Position numbers and translations under genes: made by a program
The notes under the pieces: generated by a model
What the model saw: the letters and a program-made list of their open reading frames with translations, nothing else
Told to the model about the DNA's origin: nothing
The model's database searches: none
Part shown: positions 35,496 to 48,806 of the stretch, in pieces
Layout of the letters: the number at the start of each line of letters is the position of its first letter
Numbering within the stretch: the stretch's first letter is position 1
Assembly: GCA_025267735.1 (NCBI GenBank)
Contig: CM046297.1
Location: forward strand, 36,234,011 to 36,298,010
Direction: 5' to 3'
Source of the DNA: Mactra quadrangularis
Lineage: Eukaryota > Mollusca > Bivalvia > Venerida > Mactridae
DNA length: 64,000 nt

Positions 35496-36384
35496 GAAAC
35501 TTCTGCAAAAAATCGTAGCAAGCAAGCTACATTGTAGTTGATCAATGCATTTAAGTAAGCGTGCGATATAATGTTTATATGATTGGCACACAGACAAATG
35601 CAACATTAAAACTTTAATGAATGGTTCAATTGTTATCAGAAAGTTTAAGTGAAAATAGACGACAACGCTTGAACGATTTGTAATTGATATTAACTTCTAT
35701 ATTGACGAAACAATAACACTCGTTGGTCGGGAGAGGTTTCTTAAAAAACTGTAAGCAAACATGTCAGGAACAGCAATAGTGAACAAACGCATATTTACCC
35801 ACCACACAGCCAAAATTTAGAGAGCATTTTTTTTAGACTTTAATGTTTTGATATAAAAACCTAAAAGGGACGCCGCAATCTAAAAACGGAACCAGGGACC
35901 TAATGGGATTTCGGACTTCAAGCGGACATTCATTTCACAAATGTCGAGGACTGGATCGATAAGAAAAGTTCTTCCTCTGTAATTTGCACATTTTAACCCA
36001 ACAGAGTTCAACCCAAATTTTGAAATCTGAAGTATTCGCTTGGGTAATAAATGCATTATTTCGTTTCACCCTCAGGCCTGTGTTCTTACTTTATCAACTT
36101 TTACAATTAAAGAAACAAACTACATTTTGTATTTGTGAGTTTTTATAAAACAGAAAACAAACCAAAATTGATTATCAAACATCCATCTTACTGTAACCCA
36201 ATTAATAGGAGTGGTGTGTTCAATTAGACATTTAACTTTCGGCAATATTTTATTGTCATTGGTTTCAAAAATCTACTATTATTTACCAGGCACTAAACAA
36301 TGGGCTTACTTTAATTTATCTTGTTTTAGAAAACTTGAGGCGTGTTTCGGAGTCGATTTATGTACATGTATATATAAATAAAAC

Positions 36385-36610
36385 GGCATATATAAGTGCA
36401 TTCCAGCGTGCATAAGTGCGTTAACATTCGCATATCGGCATATTTGGGTGCAAATCGGTATATAAAAGCATATATCGGCGTATATTTTGGTGCATATAAA
36501 CGTTTATCAGCGTATATAAGTAGATGTCAGTACATTATACCATATATATTTAAATGACAATAAGTGCATATAAGCAAATGTAATGGCGTATGCCGGCACT
36601 TTATGTATGT
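36385..36610 (+). repeat. Degenerate short repeat (CGGCATATATAAGTGCAT type)
   Basis: Words such as GCATATATAAGTGCATT, GCATATCGGCATATTTGGGT, GCATATATCGGCGTATATTT and CAGCGTATATAAGTAG recur about every 18-20 bases with many changes, giving a decayed minisatellite. Confidence 0.55.
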
Positions 36611-37565
36611 TGTATTGAAAAAAATGGTACATTGGTTTAGTTGATTAGAAAATTTTAGCAACACTTGGTTCCATAGAGGCTTCGCGCTTAACAAATGTAG
36701 AATTTAAGTCTTGTGCTAGAATTTGTATTATGATAATTGTTCAATATTCGGGAGATATTCGGATGTACTGCCTATGAGATAAATGAAAAAAAAGTTTTGC
36801 ATCATATGCTTTCAATTTATGAGGCCGTTCAGAAATCACCGTAATTGCCTAAGTTACCACGTAATGCGTACAAAACAAATAAACAAACCACCATAGTTGT
36901 AGAATTGCCTATTAAATCACAGGTAAACAAACAAGAACTTTGTGTTGAATGAGTCACACGTGCAGAAATCATAGTTTGATTGATACAGTAGTCGGTATAT
37001 AAAGTTACTAATTGATTGATCCATTCATTTTTACCGAATACCGAATTACAGATTTTTCGTATCGATAATGTACGATTTGTAGCATATGCAATTTGACCTG
37101 ATACAGATTTAATACATTTCACGCGGGAGAAACAACACCATGGCTAACTGATTTTTTGTATGTAAATGATATTTGTTTTGTTTTCTCTGTATGAGGTCAT
37201 TAATTACACAGAAAAGTTCTTTTATAAAGACAACCCTGGTTAATTGCAAACTCGAGTGTTGTTTGACGATTCTTGGTTACCAAATGCTTTATTTTAGATA
37301 ATATCTAGAATTTTAGAATATATATTAAAATCATTCCGCTGTTAAGACCATCCAATTTAATAGATCATATAATGAAAACATTTCCTGCTGGATGGGTTGA
37401 CAAACTGTATTAGATGCTTATAAAAAAAGATTGAAAACATACTAAAAAAGGGACAGTAAACACAGACTCTACTAAGCCAAAAAGCAAAGGGGAAGGCACT
37501 CTCTGATTTGAAGCCATCGCAAAAAAAACGCCACAAATGAATAAAGGTAAGCCAGAACTGGCAAA

Positions 37566-38077
37566 ATACTGTGTAACCTGCATTAACAGCCACCTGCTAT
37601 CAGCGGTCACCTGCTGTAAGTGGTCAATCTGGCTTCCTCCCAATGAAAATCACTATTTTGTTCTGTTATAAGCAGCCACCAGCTGTCTATGGCTAGTGGT
37701 CACTTAGTTACTTACAAATTCAGCTATCGACCTGTATTAAGTGGTCACGGTCAATTAAATTTTATAATTATTAAAGTGTCACCATCATTGCATAATGGCA
37801 CAGACATGTGAAAACGCATCCAGATGAGTCTTTAAACAGTCTAAATTAATCAGCAAAGTGTCATTACATAAAGTAAGACTTCCAATTTACAACTGACATA
37901 TTGTGACTTGTGTCCTTTACAGAAGATCATTTAATAAGAAACTGTATGAATAATTAACTATTCAGATTGAACTAATCAAAGCATTTCTATCTGAACCTGG
38001 GTAAAGTGTTCACCTGCTGTAAGCAACCAATTTAGTCACTTCTCTTCACTGGCTGCTTAATGCAGGTTATACTGTAT
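37566..38077. mobile_element. TIR element with subterminal CACCTGCTGTAAG repeats
   Basis: Left end ATACTGTGTAACCTGCATTA then ACAGCCACCTGCTATCAGCG; right end is the inverse (GGCTGCTTAATGCAGGTTAT, ACTGTAT). Subterminal words CACCTGCTGTAAGTGGTCA, AAGCAGCCACCAGCTG and TTCACCTGCTGTAAGCAACC repeat inside. The 512-bp body has no transposase. Subterminal repeats of this kind are typical transposase-binding arrays in DNA transposons. Superfamily not assigned. Confidence 0.7.
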
Positions 38078-38848
38078 ACTCATAACAGTTAGTTAGGTGA
38101 ACTGACACCTGTAAAGACCTACATGAATGTTGATAAACAAAAATAATTTGATAAGCAAAATTCAAATAAACAGACAAATAATCGACTAGGTAGACACTTG
38201 CACGTGCAAATCGTTTGCCATGCAGATGTAAATAAACAGGTAAATAAATAAAGCTTTTCGACTTGCATGTTTTGTAGGTTGTGAATCAAATTTCAAGCAC
38301 TGTTAATTTCAGTGTTATGCCTTGCATCGCTGAAACTGTAGCCTATATTTACTGACTTGTATAATACAAATCTTTGACATTTTACAAAATGTTAGTATGG
38401 CCTTGAAAAATACGATACGTTTTGTAAAACTGATTGATCGGAACAGTGACTTTTAAGGTCGATGTTGAAAATTATTTCTGGCAAGAAATTAATGGTTGTT
38501 TAACTATATCAAATAAATGAAATAAATTCTCTGCATTCAAAGATTGCTGGACCGCCTTGGGCTCGAATTTAGACAGCTTTTTACTAAACACAGTTTCAAT
38601 ACATTTTGCTACTGAAAAAGCATCATCTCGCATAGACGATACATACAGGGTAACATTTAAGTCCCCAAAACACCTAAAATATGGATTGATCGATGATAAT
38701 GATACTCAATACCCCCGTCTCTCTAAACCACCCATCTTATGCATTTGTTAATTTAAATGTCATACCGACTGCAACACTATACTCATTGTAACAGTCCGTT
38801 AAATTATGTACAAAAGCTATTGTAGAAATGGTTCATTTAAATCGGTTG

Positions 38849-39075
38849 TAAGACCACAACAAGTTGATGATATGATCTATGGATTTTTCTAGAAAAAAAT
38901 GGGGCGAGCGAGCGAAGAATTTTTTTAAAAAAAATCTTAATTCAGTTGCTTTATATAGCGGTTTGACCAATTTTTTATGAGCGAGCGAGGAAATAAAACT
39001 ATTTTTTTTGTAAAAAACGTCAAAATTAAGGTGCGAGCGAATCCATAGAACATATGATCAATTTGTTGTGGCCTA
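38849..39075. mobile_element. TIR element family G, copy 1
   Basis: Ends GACCACAACAAGTTGATGAT and ATGATCAATTTGTTGTGGCC are inverse copies; next inward are CTATGGATT and AATCCATAG. The body has GGGGCGAGCGAGCGAAGAA, GTTGCTTTATATAGCGG and ATGAGCGAGCGAGGAAA. A second copy at 59081-59300 shares all these blocks. Confidence 0.85.
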
Positions 39076-39609
39076 AGACGGTTATTTTTAATTGAAAAAA
39101 ATCTGCAGAAAATGTGGCTTTTGTGATGACTTATGTTCCAAGAACGAGTTGTGTTTCTTTTCACTATGTGTTCCTTAGGCAAGAATCACTCACTGTCTTC
39201 ATTTCCTATTCACAATCAAAAGTATAAGTAAACGATGGGAAGATAGATTTATTTTTACAGCCAGGTTTGCATAACAATGATATAAACACATAACTTTGAA
39301 GAGCTTTTAATGCCGACTCTTTCATTCAGTATTGGAATTCATGAAAAACTCTTGCGAAAGCCGATTATACAGAAAACTGTTACCAAATTGGAACCAAACT
39401 TTTCCGCGATAACTCAAGCCATACGTCGGCATATAATCAAAACATTAAAAGCAGTTAATCGTTTACTGCTGTTGTGGAATTCACATAATTGTGTTTATTA
39501 CCATAACACCGGTCAGAAATTTACCTGTTCACCGGTCAGTATGTTTGCTTGGCTTGAAATTGATAGCCAGAACTTGATTCTCGTGTTTGGTCTGTTTGTA
39601 ATCAAATCC

Positions 39610-40050
39610 ATTTGATTGAATAAACATCTAAATCATACAAACGCTTGCTGAACAATTCCTTAATCTTTATGCGAAAATATTCGCAGACCAAAAAATCGCT
39701 ACAAATAAATGTTTACAGATAATTTTGATGTCTTAAATGCTTTCAGAACGTGATCTAAATCATACAAAAGCTTGCAAAACAGTTTCTTAATCTCTATGAG
39801 ATGGGTTTGTTCGGAGACCATAATCGCTTCAAATCATATATACGTTTGCAGTACATTTTCGACATCATAAAATGGTCCCAGCACATTTTCGGTATCATGA
39901 ATTGCTTGCAGAAATTAATCTAAGTCATAAAACACTTGCAAAACAATGGTATTATCATGTTTATGCTGAAAAAACATTCAATCATAATCTAAATCCATGT
40001 CGTAAAAATGCTTGCAGAACAATACCTTAATCTGTTAAATGGAACGCTTG
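39610..40050 (+). repeat. Degenerate tandem repeat (CTAAATCATACAAACGCTTG type)
   Basis: The phrase ATCTAAATCATACAAACGCT, TGCTGAACAATTCCTTAATC recurs near 39628, 39750, 39920 and 40000 with large changes, along with CATTTTCGACATCATAAA and CATTTTCGGTATCATGAA variants near 39856-39900. Confidence 0.55.
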
Positions 40051-42717
40051 CCAAAAAGCATAAATATTTTATGCCAATGCTTGTATTTTCAAAGATATTA
40101 CATCAAAGCCATAATGCAATTCTTTGCATTTTCGGCTTCAAGTTCGTACGCTATACCCTGTATTGAAGGTTTTCAAGATTCTTATTTAGTGGATATAAAA
40201 AAACCTCTGGGTTCAAGAATGAATATTCTATTGCGGCAAGTCATTGTCTTAAATTAAATTTGACATTAGTGACAATTTTATTGTATGAGAAGGAACTCCG
40301 CGACCATTCACTATGAAAACCCTCGGCCATTTTTGAACAACATTTGCGTCACATACCCAATCAAAATGCTTGAAACGTTGTTGAAGACGAATGTCTTTCT
40401 CAAGTGGAAATATATATATACAAGGTAACGGCTCAAACGAGTTTTAAGGTGATCAGAGAGCTAGAAAAAACCCACCTACTCAAACGACAAAAAGTCATAT
40501 TTTCGAGCAAGAAATGCTTCTACCGAAATTAAGCTTTGTTCATAATTATGGCATACTTTGAATTACATTTTGAATCACATTTTAGCTTACATTTAATACT
40601 TTTACGTAAACTACACTCGGACCAAATACCGTGTGTGTTATAACAAAAAATTGGTAGTAATTTATGTACTATCAGTTCAAGTACCTCTGAGTACCTCAAT
40701 GTACTTCAGTGTATTATTCAGTTACTCTTGAACAAAACAATCTTCTTTTTGTAGACAAGTATCTACTTGACTTCTGGTATTTTGTTTAAAGTTTTGTTGC
40801 TATATATTGTAATAAAAATACGATCCTTCCTTCCGGTAGCTTCTTCGTTTTGTTAGTATGAAATATTTCGTATTTTTATGGTTATTTTGGTTGAAGAAAT
40901 AACTTAACCATGATTAGAATTTTTAGTACAATGGGAGTAATAAGATTTGCGTAAAATGCTGGCTTTGTTTTGATTCTGATATAGCTTATGAGAAAAGTTT
41001 TGTTTTTCGAATTGATTTTGGTTGTACATAATGTCCGAAAATGGTTTGTTTTAGTTTGCTCCCAAAATGCAATTTTCAAAATGGCAAACAATGTTTTCAG
41101 TACGAGGCTGAACCCAGAATGAGGCTTGACTGACATGATTTTAACCTTTCATTGCATTTCAAACGACTGACAGTTGCCTTTATGTTACTTGCAAGTTACT
41201 TTGAAGCAGAAATGGTAAACTGTCCCCATTTTATATATCAATACATCACAGCATCTAAATTGCGTTATCAAAATAGCAAAAACAGAGTAGAATTAAAGAA
41301 AATGATCTTTAAGGAATGTGTCAGAAGCCGAATCAGATGCTGACCCTGAAAACAGAATAACAAGCAATCAATCAAAACCCAGAAAATTGTGAAGTATACT
41401 TTCATTTGGTTCAATTGTTGATTTGAATTTAGGAAACAGTTCTAAATTGAAAGGACCAGAAAATGGGGCCATGTGATCGCCATAAATATCAGACTTACAA
41501 GCTATTCAATCAAAGCCCAATTAAATGTAAAGTATACATACATTAGTCCCAGGGTATAAATCTCAACTAACATGAGCTATACACCATGTGGTAATACCAT
41601 AGTAGACCTATATACAATATATTATGTCCAAGAGAAACCTTTCAACCCTCTGGTATTTCTGTGAATCTACAAATTGCATTCCAGACTTATGATGGGTAAT
41701 TACACATAGATCAAAGTTTAGTCAACAGCATGCTCTTAACTTACCCGGTAATATTCTAAGGCCAGAAAATAATGTTTGGTTCTGATGTTGCCTTTTTGGG
41801 GTTTTAAGTTTTGCCTCTTTGTTTAGTTAATCAATTTTTTTTAAATGATGATTGTTGAATTTTAATTTCATGTCAAGGGTTGGGTTGCATTTTAAGTCAA
41901 AAATTCCTATCACACCACTTTTTAAATCTAAGATAGTGGTCAGTTGATATCGGCACGACTTGTGAATGGTGCACGTCTTCAACATTTTGGAAAGATTTGT
42001 ATTACATTGTACCAGACCGTTGTCTCAATGAAAGGCATTTTGCCCACTACCGACTCTTGATACTTAAAACTCTTTGACATGAAACAAGTTTTCTGAAAGT
42101 TTGACCTCAAGACTTAAAGACGTTTCGGTTGATGTATACACTTGGTTATTACTCAACCAGAGTATATTTTGAGTTGAGCATTTTTCTCTCACTTATTAAT
42201 TTTTCATTGGCGGTTCCAGCAAGAGGCAGTAAAACTACCAGACATTGCCACAATGATTAGATATGCACAGTTATGAGTTGCTTCTTTTGCGATATTGATA
42301 GGAAAGGCTTTAGCCATAACATTTACTGATCGTCTTTGGTATATTTTGTGTCGCAAAACATTTTTTGAGAATCTAACAGACTCTGTGAACACTTGCATAA
42401 ACGCTGGAAAAGGGTTTCAATGGTTATCATTTTGGTATCTGGAACAATCTCCGGAAAATTCCTTTTCTCGGACACGCTCTCTGGAAATTTTCTGACTCCG
42501 CCCCTGTCTTGTTTGTTTTACTTTGTCCACATAGCAAACTGTAGCAATTACTTGACACTAAGTCAAAACAACAAGTGAAAATATGATAACAAAATATATT
42601 GTTGGTTAAGTACATGTGTAAAATACTTGTAATTTTGTATTCTTGTATAAGTCATTTGAAACAGTGTCACTGACCTAGAAATGATATGTGAGATACCTGT
42701 TGACTGTTGTTGTAATG

Positions 42718-43035
42718 TGTGAGGGATTTAGGGAGGAAGAGAGTGAGTGAGGGAGGGAGGGTGAGATGGTGGGTTGGGGCAAGAGAGCATAGGTAAATAA
42801 GTTGGTTTGGTATGGAGAACACATGTGAATATGTGAGCTAGGGAAGGAGGGTGAATATAGGGAGAGAGTTGGAGAGCGATAGTAAAAAGGGAGGAGAAGG
42901 GATGTGAGAGAGGGAGGGAGCTAGGAAATTAAGTAGTTAGGGGTGAAGGGTGTGTTGAGGTTGGGAGGGACCCAGAGAGAGGGGAAGGTTGTGAATGAGA
43001 AAATGAATGAGTGAGATAGGGAAAACAGGAGTTAG
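42718..43035 (+). repeat. Purine-rich (GA/GGGA) low-complexity tract
   Basis: Long strand-asymmetric run of GAGGGA, GGGAGGGAGGG, GAGAGAG and GTGAGTGAG words with few pyrimidines. No single unit length. Such tracts can adopt triplex-like DNA; that is general knowledge and untested here. Confidence 0.7.
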
Positions 43036-44379
43036 AAAACGAAGGATAAATAAAAGAAGGAATAAGAATGACATTACAAAATGTACATATATACATTTGC
43101 ATATAAAATAATAATAAAGAATTCACACTGCAGCATATTTCATTCGTATCTGGTTTCATACTCAATGATTACTAAAATAAAATTTCATTACTCTCTAATG
43201 CCTAATTTGCGAAATGAGTTCACAAATACATGAATGATTTTACTACAGTTTATACGCCAACGTAAAAAGTTTCAAAAACCAGTTTACAAAATTTTAATAC
43301 TGAAGTTTGCAATGAAAATACTGTCTGTTTGCATGTTGAGTGTTATGTAGGTTATAAAACTTGTTATCAATAAATGATCTTGACAGTTTTATACAAGATT
43401 GAAACATTAAAATCATTCACTAGGTGTCTGGTGTGTTCATGGTATATGGCTTCTGAGCGTTGCTCACTGTGGACGCGGTTCAAATTATAAGGTTTAAATC
43501 ATCCAGGGGATGGGAACCTTGGGGAGGTGGGTGGGGTTCCAGATGAAAGTTTATTTTTCTCCCACGCTACCACCAATTCAGGGAAACCTTGAATTTCATT
43601 ACTACATCATATTTCCTTTAATTTTTACCTTCAGAACAACAGGTTCATTCTGAATTGATCTCTAAGATTGTGTTGCATCTCTTTAGCTTAAGGTCTTCAG
43701 CGTGCTGTTTCTATACTGTTAATGCAGGTCTAATGCCGCGTCAGACGACAGACGAAATGTCACGAAAGTGGCTTACAAAGTTACGGAAGCCAGGACAAGC
43801 ACCTTTCAATGGCGTCAAACCCATTTTAAGATAATATAAATTCTTCTCTAGCGTTTCTGTAGCAAACGTTTTTGACCTGGTGGAGTGCTTACCTAAAGCA
43901 GTTCTCTTTTCTCGTTCTGGGCTATAGGATACCTTTGTTGATAAAGATGAATATTTACAATTTGATTGTATTAAACGTATACTGTAAAAAATAATTTCGT
44001 ATAATTCAGTTCTGTATGTCTACGCATCACCTGTTTTTACCTATCAAAAACAAAACGTAATTTTGCTCTCGTGGCATCAAAGAAACTGTTGAAGGAATTT
44101 CAGAAAGATACATTTCCTCTTATGTTACAATTTTATCTGAGGTTTTAATTCATTGAGATCAAAATCTGCTTCAGATTTGCCGGAAGTAAACCATATTGTA
44201 TATCATAATTCAATTATTAAGAGATTAATGACGTTATCACGTGATTTTTTAAACCACGTGGTGTGGTCACGTGTTAACAGGTGCGCGATGAGGGTCGGTT
44301 ATTATCTTAAGAAAAAATCAACCATTATTATTCATTTTATTTATTATTTTTATGATAAGTAATGACTGTTTCAGAAATA

Positions 44380-44570
44380 ACCATTATTGCGTCGACGATG
44401 GTGATGATAATTATTATCATTTTTGTCATTGCAACAATGCAATAACAAATGGGGATGATGATAAAATAATGACGATAAAAATGATGATGATAAAATGATT
44501 ATGACGATTGCGCTGCTGTCGTTGTTGATTATGGTGATGACAATAACAATGATCAAGAAAAATGAAACCA
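44380..44570 (+). repeat. GAT/GATAA-rich low-complexity tract
   Basis: Repeated GATGATGATAAAATGAT-like words (GTGATGATAATTATTATC, GGGATGATGATAAAATAATG, ATGATGATAAAATG) make a degenerate GAT microsatellite. The minus-strand frame across it is an artefact. Confidence 0.6.
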
Positions 44571-46177
44571 AACTGTTTAATTTTGCAGTAAACGACCATC
44601 AGCCGATCGGCATAATGCTCGTTCTTTTGCCATTCTCGTACCAGTGGCTATCAAGAGTCACGATCTAGCGAATATTGATAACCTCTGGGCACGAAAATGT
44701 TTTTTTTTGCAAAAAAAGCGACCGTTGTTAAGGGATGTTCGACAAGCAATATTTTACTGTATAATAATTTTATTCAATGTTCTTATATTACAACAAATAT
44801 AAACTTATCATATAAAATATCATTATAATTGAAATATCACCTCCCAGATACAAGCCATGATACAGTGGAGGATAAAAGATAAACCTGCCCTGGAGTTCTC
44901 TAGGGGAAGATTTTAATGTTAAATCTACCATGAACTCCAAGCTAGGCCTGTTTAATGTACAAATAATTGAAGATCAACTAAATCTTTTACTATGAGTAAT
45001 TTTGAGTCTCTGATATTAAACAGTATTTGAGCTAGCGGCGGAAATTACAATTAGAAACCAAGAAATTTGTGGAGAGTCCAGGCGCCACACATGATGTTAT
45101 GGTGAATTGACCGTTATGTACGCTGGTGAAAAACGCTGAAAGTAAATGAATGCGATTTTTTAAGAGCGATCCATAGCAATTTTGGAAAAATCTTACAATT
45201 AACATAGTCATGAACAAAAAGAGTTTAGCCTAATGAAGTAATAATTTCAGTATTCTATGCAGCGCTGGACTATTTAGAGACTGTTCATGAAAATACTCAT
45301 TTATATAATACTATTTAAACGATTAATGCCGTTATCACACGACATTCGCCGATCTAGGTCTTGCATCTTGAAAAGGAACCCCTCTAATATGGTGAAAACT
45401 TTCAACAAATTTTAAATGTACACACCGACCACCGGTGTTGTTCGAATGATGCCGATGTTGCACGACGTCCATAAATAAAGTACGCTATCGTAGAGGTATT
45501 ATCGGTTGAGCTTGCCGAAGATTGCCGAAGATTTACGAATATGTCTGAGCGGGAGTTACTGACATGGCGAATACTATTTATTACTTGATAACAAGATGCG
45601 AGTCGATCTTTTTATGTTTGTGTTTTATTCGTAAATCAATTAAATTATTCACATAAATTTATCAAAAATCAGATTCTGTCGGCAGCAGAAAAATATTCCT
45701 GGTATTTGATTTCATTGCAGACGATTGTCGGATTTTATCTCGAGAAATCTCGTGGAATCTCAGAGTTCCTGACGAGAGCAGACGATATAAATGTCAATCA
45801 AAATTATTCTATGAAATATAAACGTAAAATGTGTATCAGTCATTACTTATCGTAAACTATCTGCCTCATGATTGTAAACTAAAAACTGTGACATTTCTGG
45901 AGAAAGAAAAAAAGCAATCTTAGAATGCACGTGCAGTATATAACGTCTAGGGCGTCAAGCGCAGTTTTGATAATTTCTATAAATTAATTTTTTTCTGAAC
46001 TAAATCTAGAACACTTTTATTGTAACATTTTATGCTCCTTCTTTCCAAGAAAGCTATAGTAAAAATCCACCATTTCGACCACCTTGGTTATTGTACATGA
46101 ATAGCAAAGTTCGAAAATGTTTTAGTCGAAAATGCTTAATTTGAGAAGAAAAATGTCCCTTTGTCAAGACGATCTCG

Positions 46178-46211
46178 CTATTAAAACCATTTTCTTCGGT
46201 GGTTTTAATAG
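46178..46211. repeat. Perfect 12-bp hairpin
   Basis: CTATTAAAACCA and TGGTTTTAATAG flank the 10-base loop TTTTCTTCGG. Confidence 0.6.
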
Positions 46212-46916
46212 TGGATCTTTACTGTATAAAGACCTATTGCTAAGATAGTAAAAATTGTCGCCCTTTTTCTAAATATATCTCAGTGAGAAGTTTGAATCAC
46301 TTACAGCGAGTGTGGCTGAAAAGTTACGACGCTCGATTGGCAATTCTAGATGGTCAGCTTTGCGTTTTTTTTGTTACATCCATTACCAAAACTTTTGCTT
46401 GATTGACCATGATACTTTGATTGTTGAAACACTGTGGTACCAAGAAGCGAATTCGAGAGTTCTTGATAAGTTGTAAGAATTGTTCTCATGGTTGACAGCA
46501 TTTTGTGAGTACCAATTTTGTCAAATCCTTTAGTTAAGGAAACTTACAAGATATAAGAATATGGCTACTTTCTATACCAAGCCTAAGTCTCGACGATATG
46601 TTTCACTAAAAATCTAACTTCTAATATAACTTGTTTATCAACAGAGTCAGTGATACATAAAAGTAACATTATTCAACACATTCATTCTGTTGCTTTTTTG
46701 TCAAGCAAATAATGCTTCAACTATTTAAAGGTTAAAGCCCTGCAAAAATAAAGTACCTGTATTTTCTTTGGAAACGATTATAAAAATAAATGTGTCATGA
46801 TAGTTCAGAAAACAATTGCTTCTATCTTTTGATAATCTGTTGCATGTTTTGCTTAGATAATGTTCCGCAGAGGTTTTTATGTAATAATTGGTATATCAGT
46901 ATGGTAACACCTCTTT

Positions 46917-46965
46917 TATCCGAAATATTGATTTTGCATGGTTTTCGGACAAAATATTTCGGATA
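46917..46965. repeat. Inverted repeat with 13-bp perfect arms
   Basis: TATCCGAAATATT and AATATTTCGGATA enclose 23 bases that contain TTTTCGGAC, an echo of the same CGGA word. Probably a small palindrome or MITE relic. Confidence 0.6.
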
Positions 46966-48241
46966 TTGATAAAACAACCCTTTCAAAGCTATCCTAGTTT
47001 GATTCTGGTCGCAAAACATTATTCTTATATTTGGCATCCTTTTTTCGTCGAGATATTGAACGCCTTTTTGTGAAGGATTTGAGGTGCTAGTCGCAATGCA
47101 ATGCTGTTATGTAGTTCTGACCGAAATGCAATATTGTGCTTTAGTTTTGTGGACTTCCTTTGTCCGAATACAACAACTCTAACATTTTAACGGGGCAACT
47201 GGTGGTGGTTTGAATAACATCATGAACATGGATTTTTAATGCATTTATGAAAACCTTTTTAAAGTAAAGCCTAACAACACAGTGTATCGCCATACTACCT
47301 TCAGTTCGGGTAAGCCACTGTCGTGTTGCTGTAGTTAGATGAAGCACTGTTTGAATCAGGCAATTTGATTCCAAACCATGAAAAGGATATTCCTTCCATT
47401 GCAAAATTGGACAACAATGTCGATTTTCCTCCCGACTTGGGAGAAATCGTGTTATCCTTATGCTGAGATTCTAAAAACTGGTGAAAGAAAAACATCAGAA
47501 AAAGCTGGTCTGGTGACCATGTGGCTATAATCGCGTATATATGGCGTATGTTACATAAAAGTCGCATAGAAACGTAACATAGAAACCTCCATACCACCTG
47601 AAGTTCTTATGTACTAGTTTGTACCATAAAGTGAATCAGCGAAATTACCGTTTTTACTTTCTTTGAGTTACGTTAGTACACGTGTCGAGGTAATTAATGG
47701 GTAATAGTGAAAGATACTCAATTATAATACTGTTACAATCTTACAGCAAAATGGAGAAAATTCCACAGATTTTATTGTTAACCCTCATATTTGATTTATT
47801 TGAGACAATTTTACGCCTTCCACTTAAGCTACTGTAAAGTTATGTCATTTGCGCTGAATATATTGGAGTACTTCATATAAACAATCAGTTTTGCCATTTT
47901 ATTTGGCAGGGGTAATATGTCGTGGTTTTCTTTTTTGTTCTATTAAGATCTTATCTAATATGATGATCCTGTTCACCTTGAATTGTTCTGATTTTTATTT
48001 CTGTCCCAAATTCTTTGTTATTATTTGCTGAAAGCAATGATCCCATTCCTCAGTTTGAGTACCGTCAATACGCTTTCAATACGCTTTCAATAGTTTTTTA
48101 AACGACATGTAAATGGTCAAAACTATATAATTAAATCTTTGTTCTGCTAATTGCAAGTTTGTCAGCAAATCGCTACAATGATTAATCAATGTGCGTCTTA
48201 TATTATGTATGTACATTTCGTTTCAAATTGGTTTTGGTAAA

Positions 48242-48411
48242 TTCCATTCAACTGTCAGTAATGCAAACATGTACCCCACTGGTTTAAATACTCACTACAG
48301 TTATTCTGTACTCATCATCGATCAAAACAGGTTTCCGTATTAATGTACTGGGATTTCGAGCAAGTATGGAGAATTTAAGTCAGCAGGGTTATTGCATGCG
48401 TAAATGACGCT
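48242..48411. mobile_element. TIR element family C, copy 4 (diverged, enlarged)
   Basis: TTCCATTCAACTGTCAGTAA, TGCAAACATGTACCCCACTG and GGTTTAAATACTCACTACAG match copy 2 closely. The right arm is weaker (GAATTTAAGTCAGCAGGGTT, ATTGCATGCGTAAATGACG). About 35 extra bases are present near 48325-48360. Confidence 0.65.
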
Positions 48412-48806
48412 TAAAAGCATACCAGTAACCGATTACTCAATGTGCGTCTTATACATAAATGCGTCTTATATTAAAATGTATACACTTTACATTTTGTCAC
48501 CAAACGGTTCCATTGATTAAGTACTACAAACTAACTACAACACCCACTATATGTTTGAATTATAAGTACCAGAGTTAATGGTTGTAGTAAAGAATAAAAG
48601 GCTGGGTGTTTTTATGTGTGTTGTTAAATTTTTTCTACGTCTGTATAAATAATTAGTCTACTAGCATAGTTAGTGCTGTTTTGTTATGTGTATGTTATAT
48701 ACATGTGTAGTGGTAAAAATACTGTTATGTTATTGTATGTTTATACCTTAAGCTTTTCACATTTTGCTTGTTTTAACATATTTCTAAATCATAAATCGTT
48801 TACACT

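Noticed and set aside
44230..44275. Cluster of CACGTG words as a hypoxia or bHLH enhancer
   Set aside because: Three CACGTG words in a 40-base palindromic stretch could be a repeat end; nothing else supports an enhancer.
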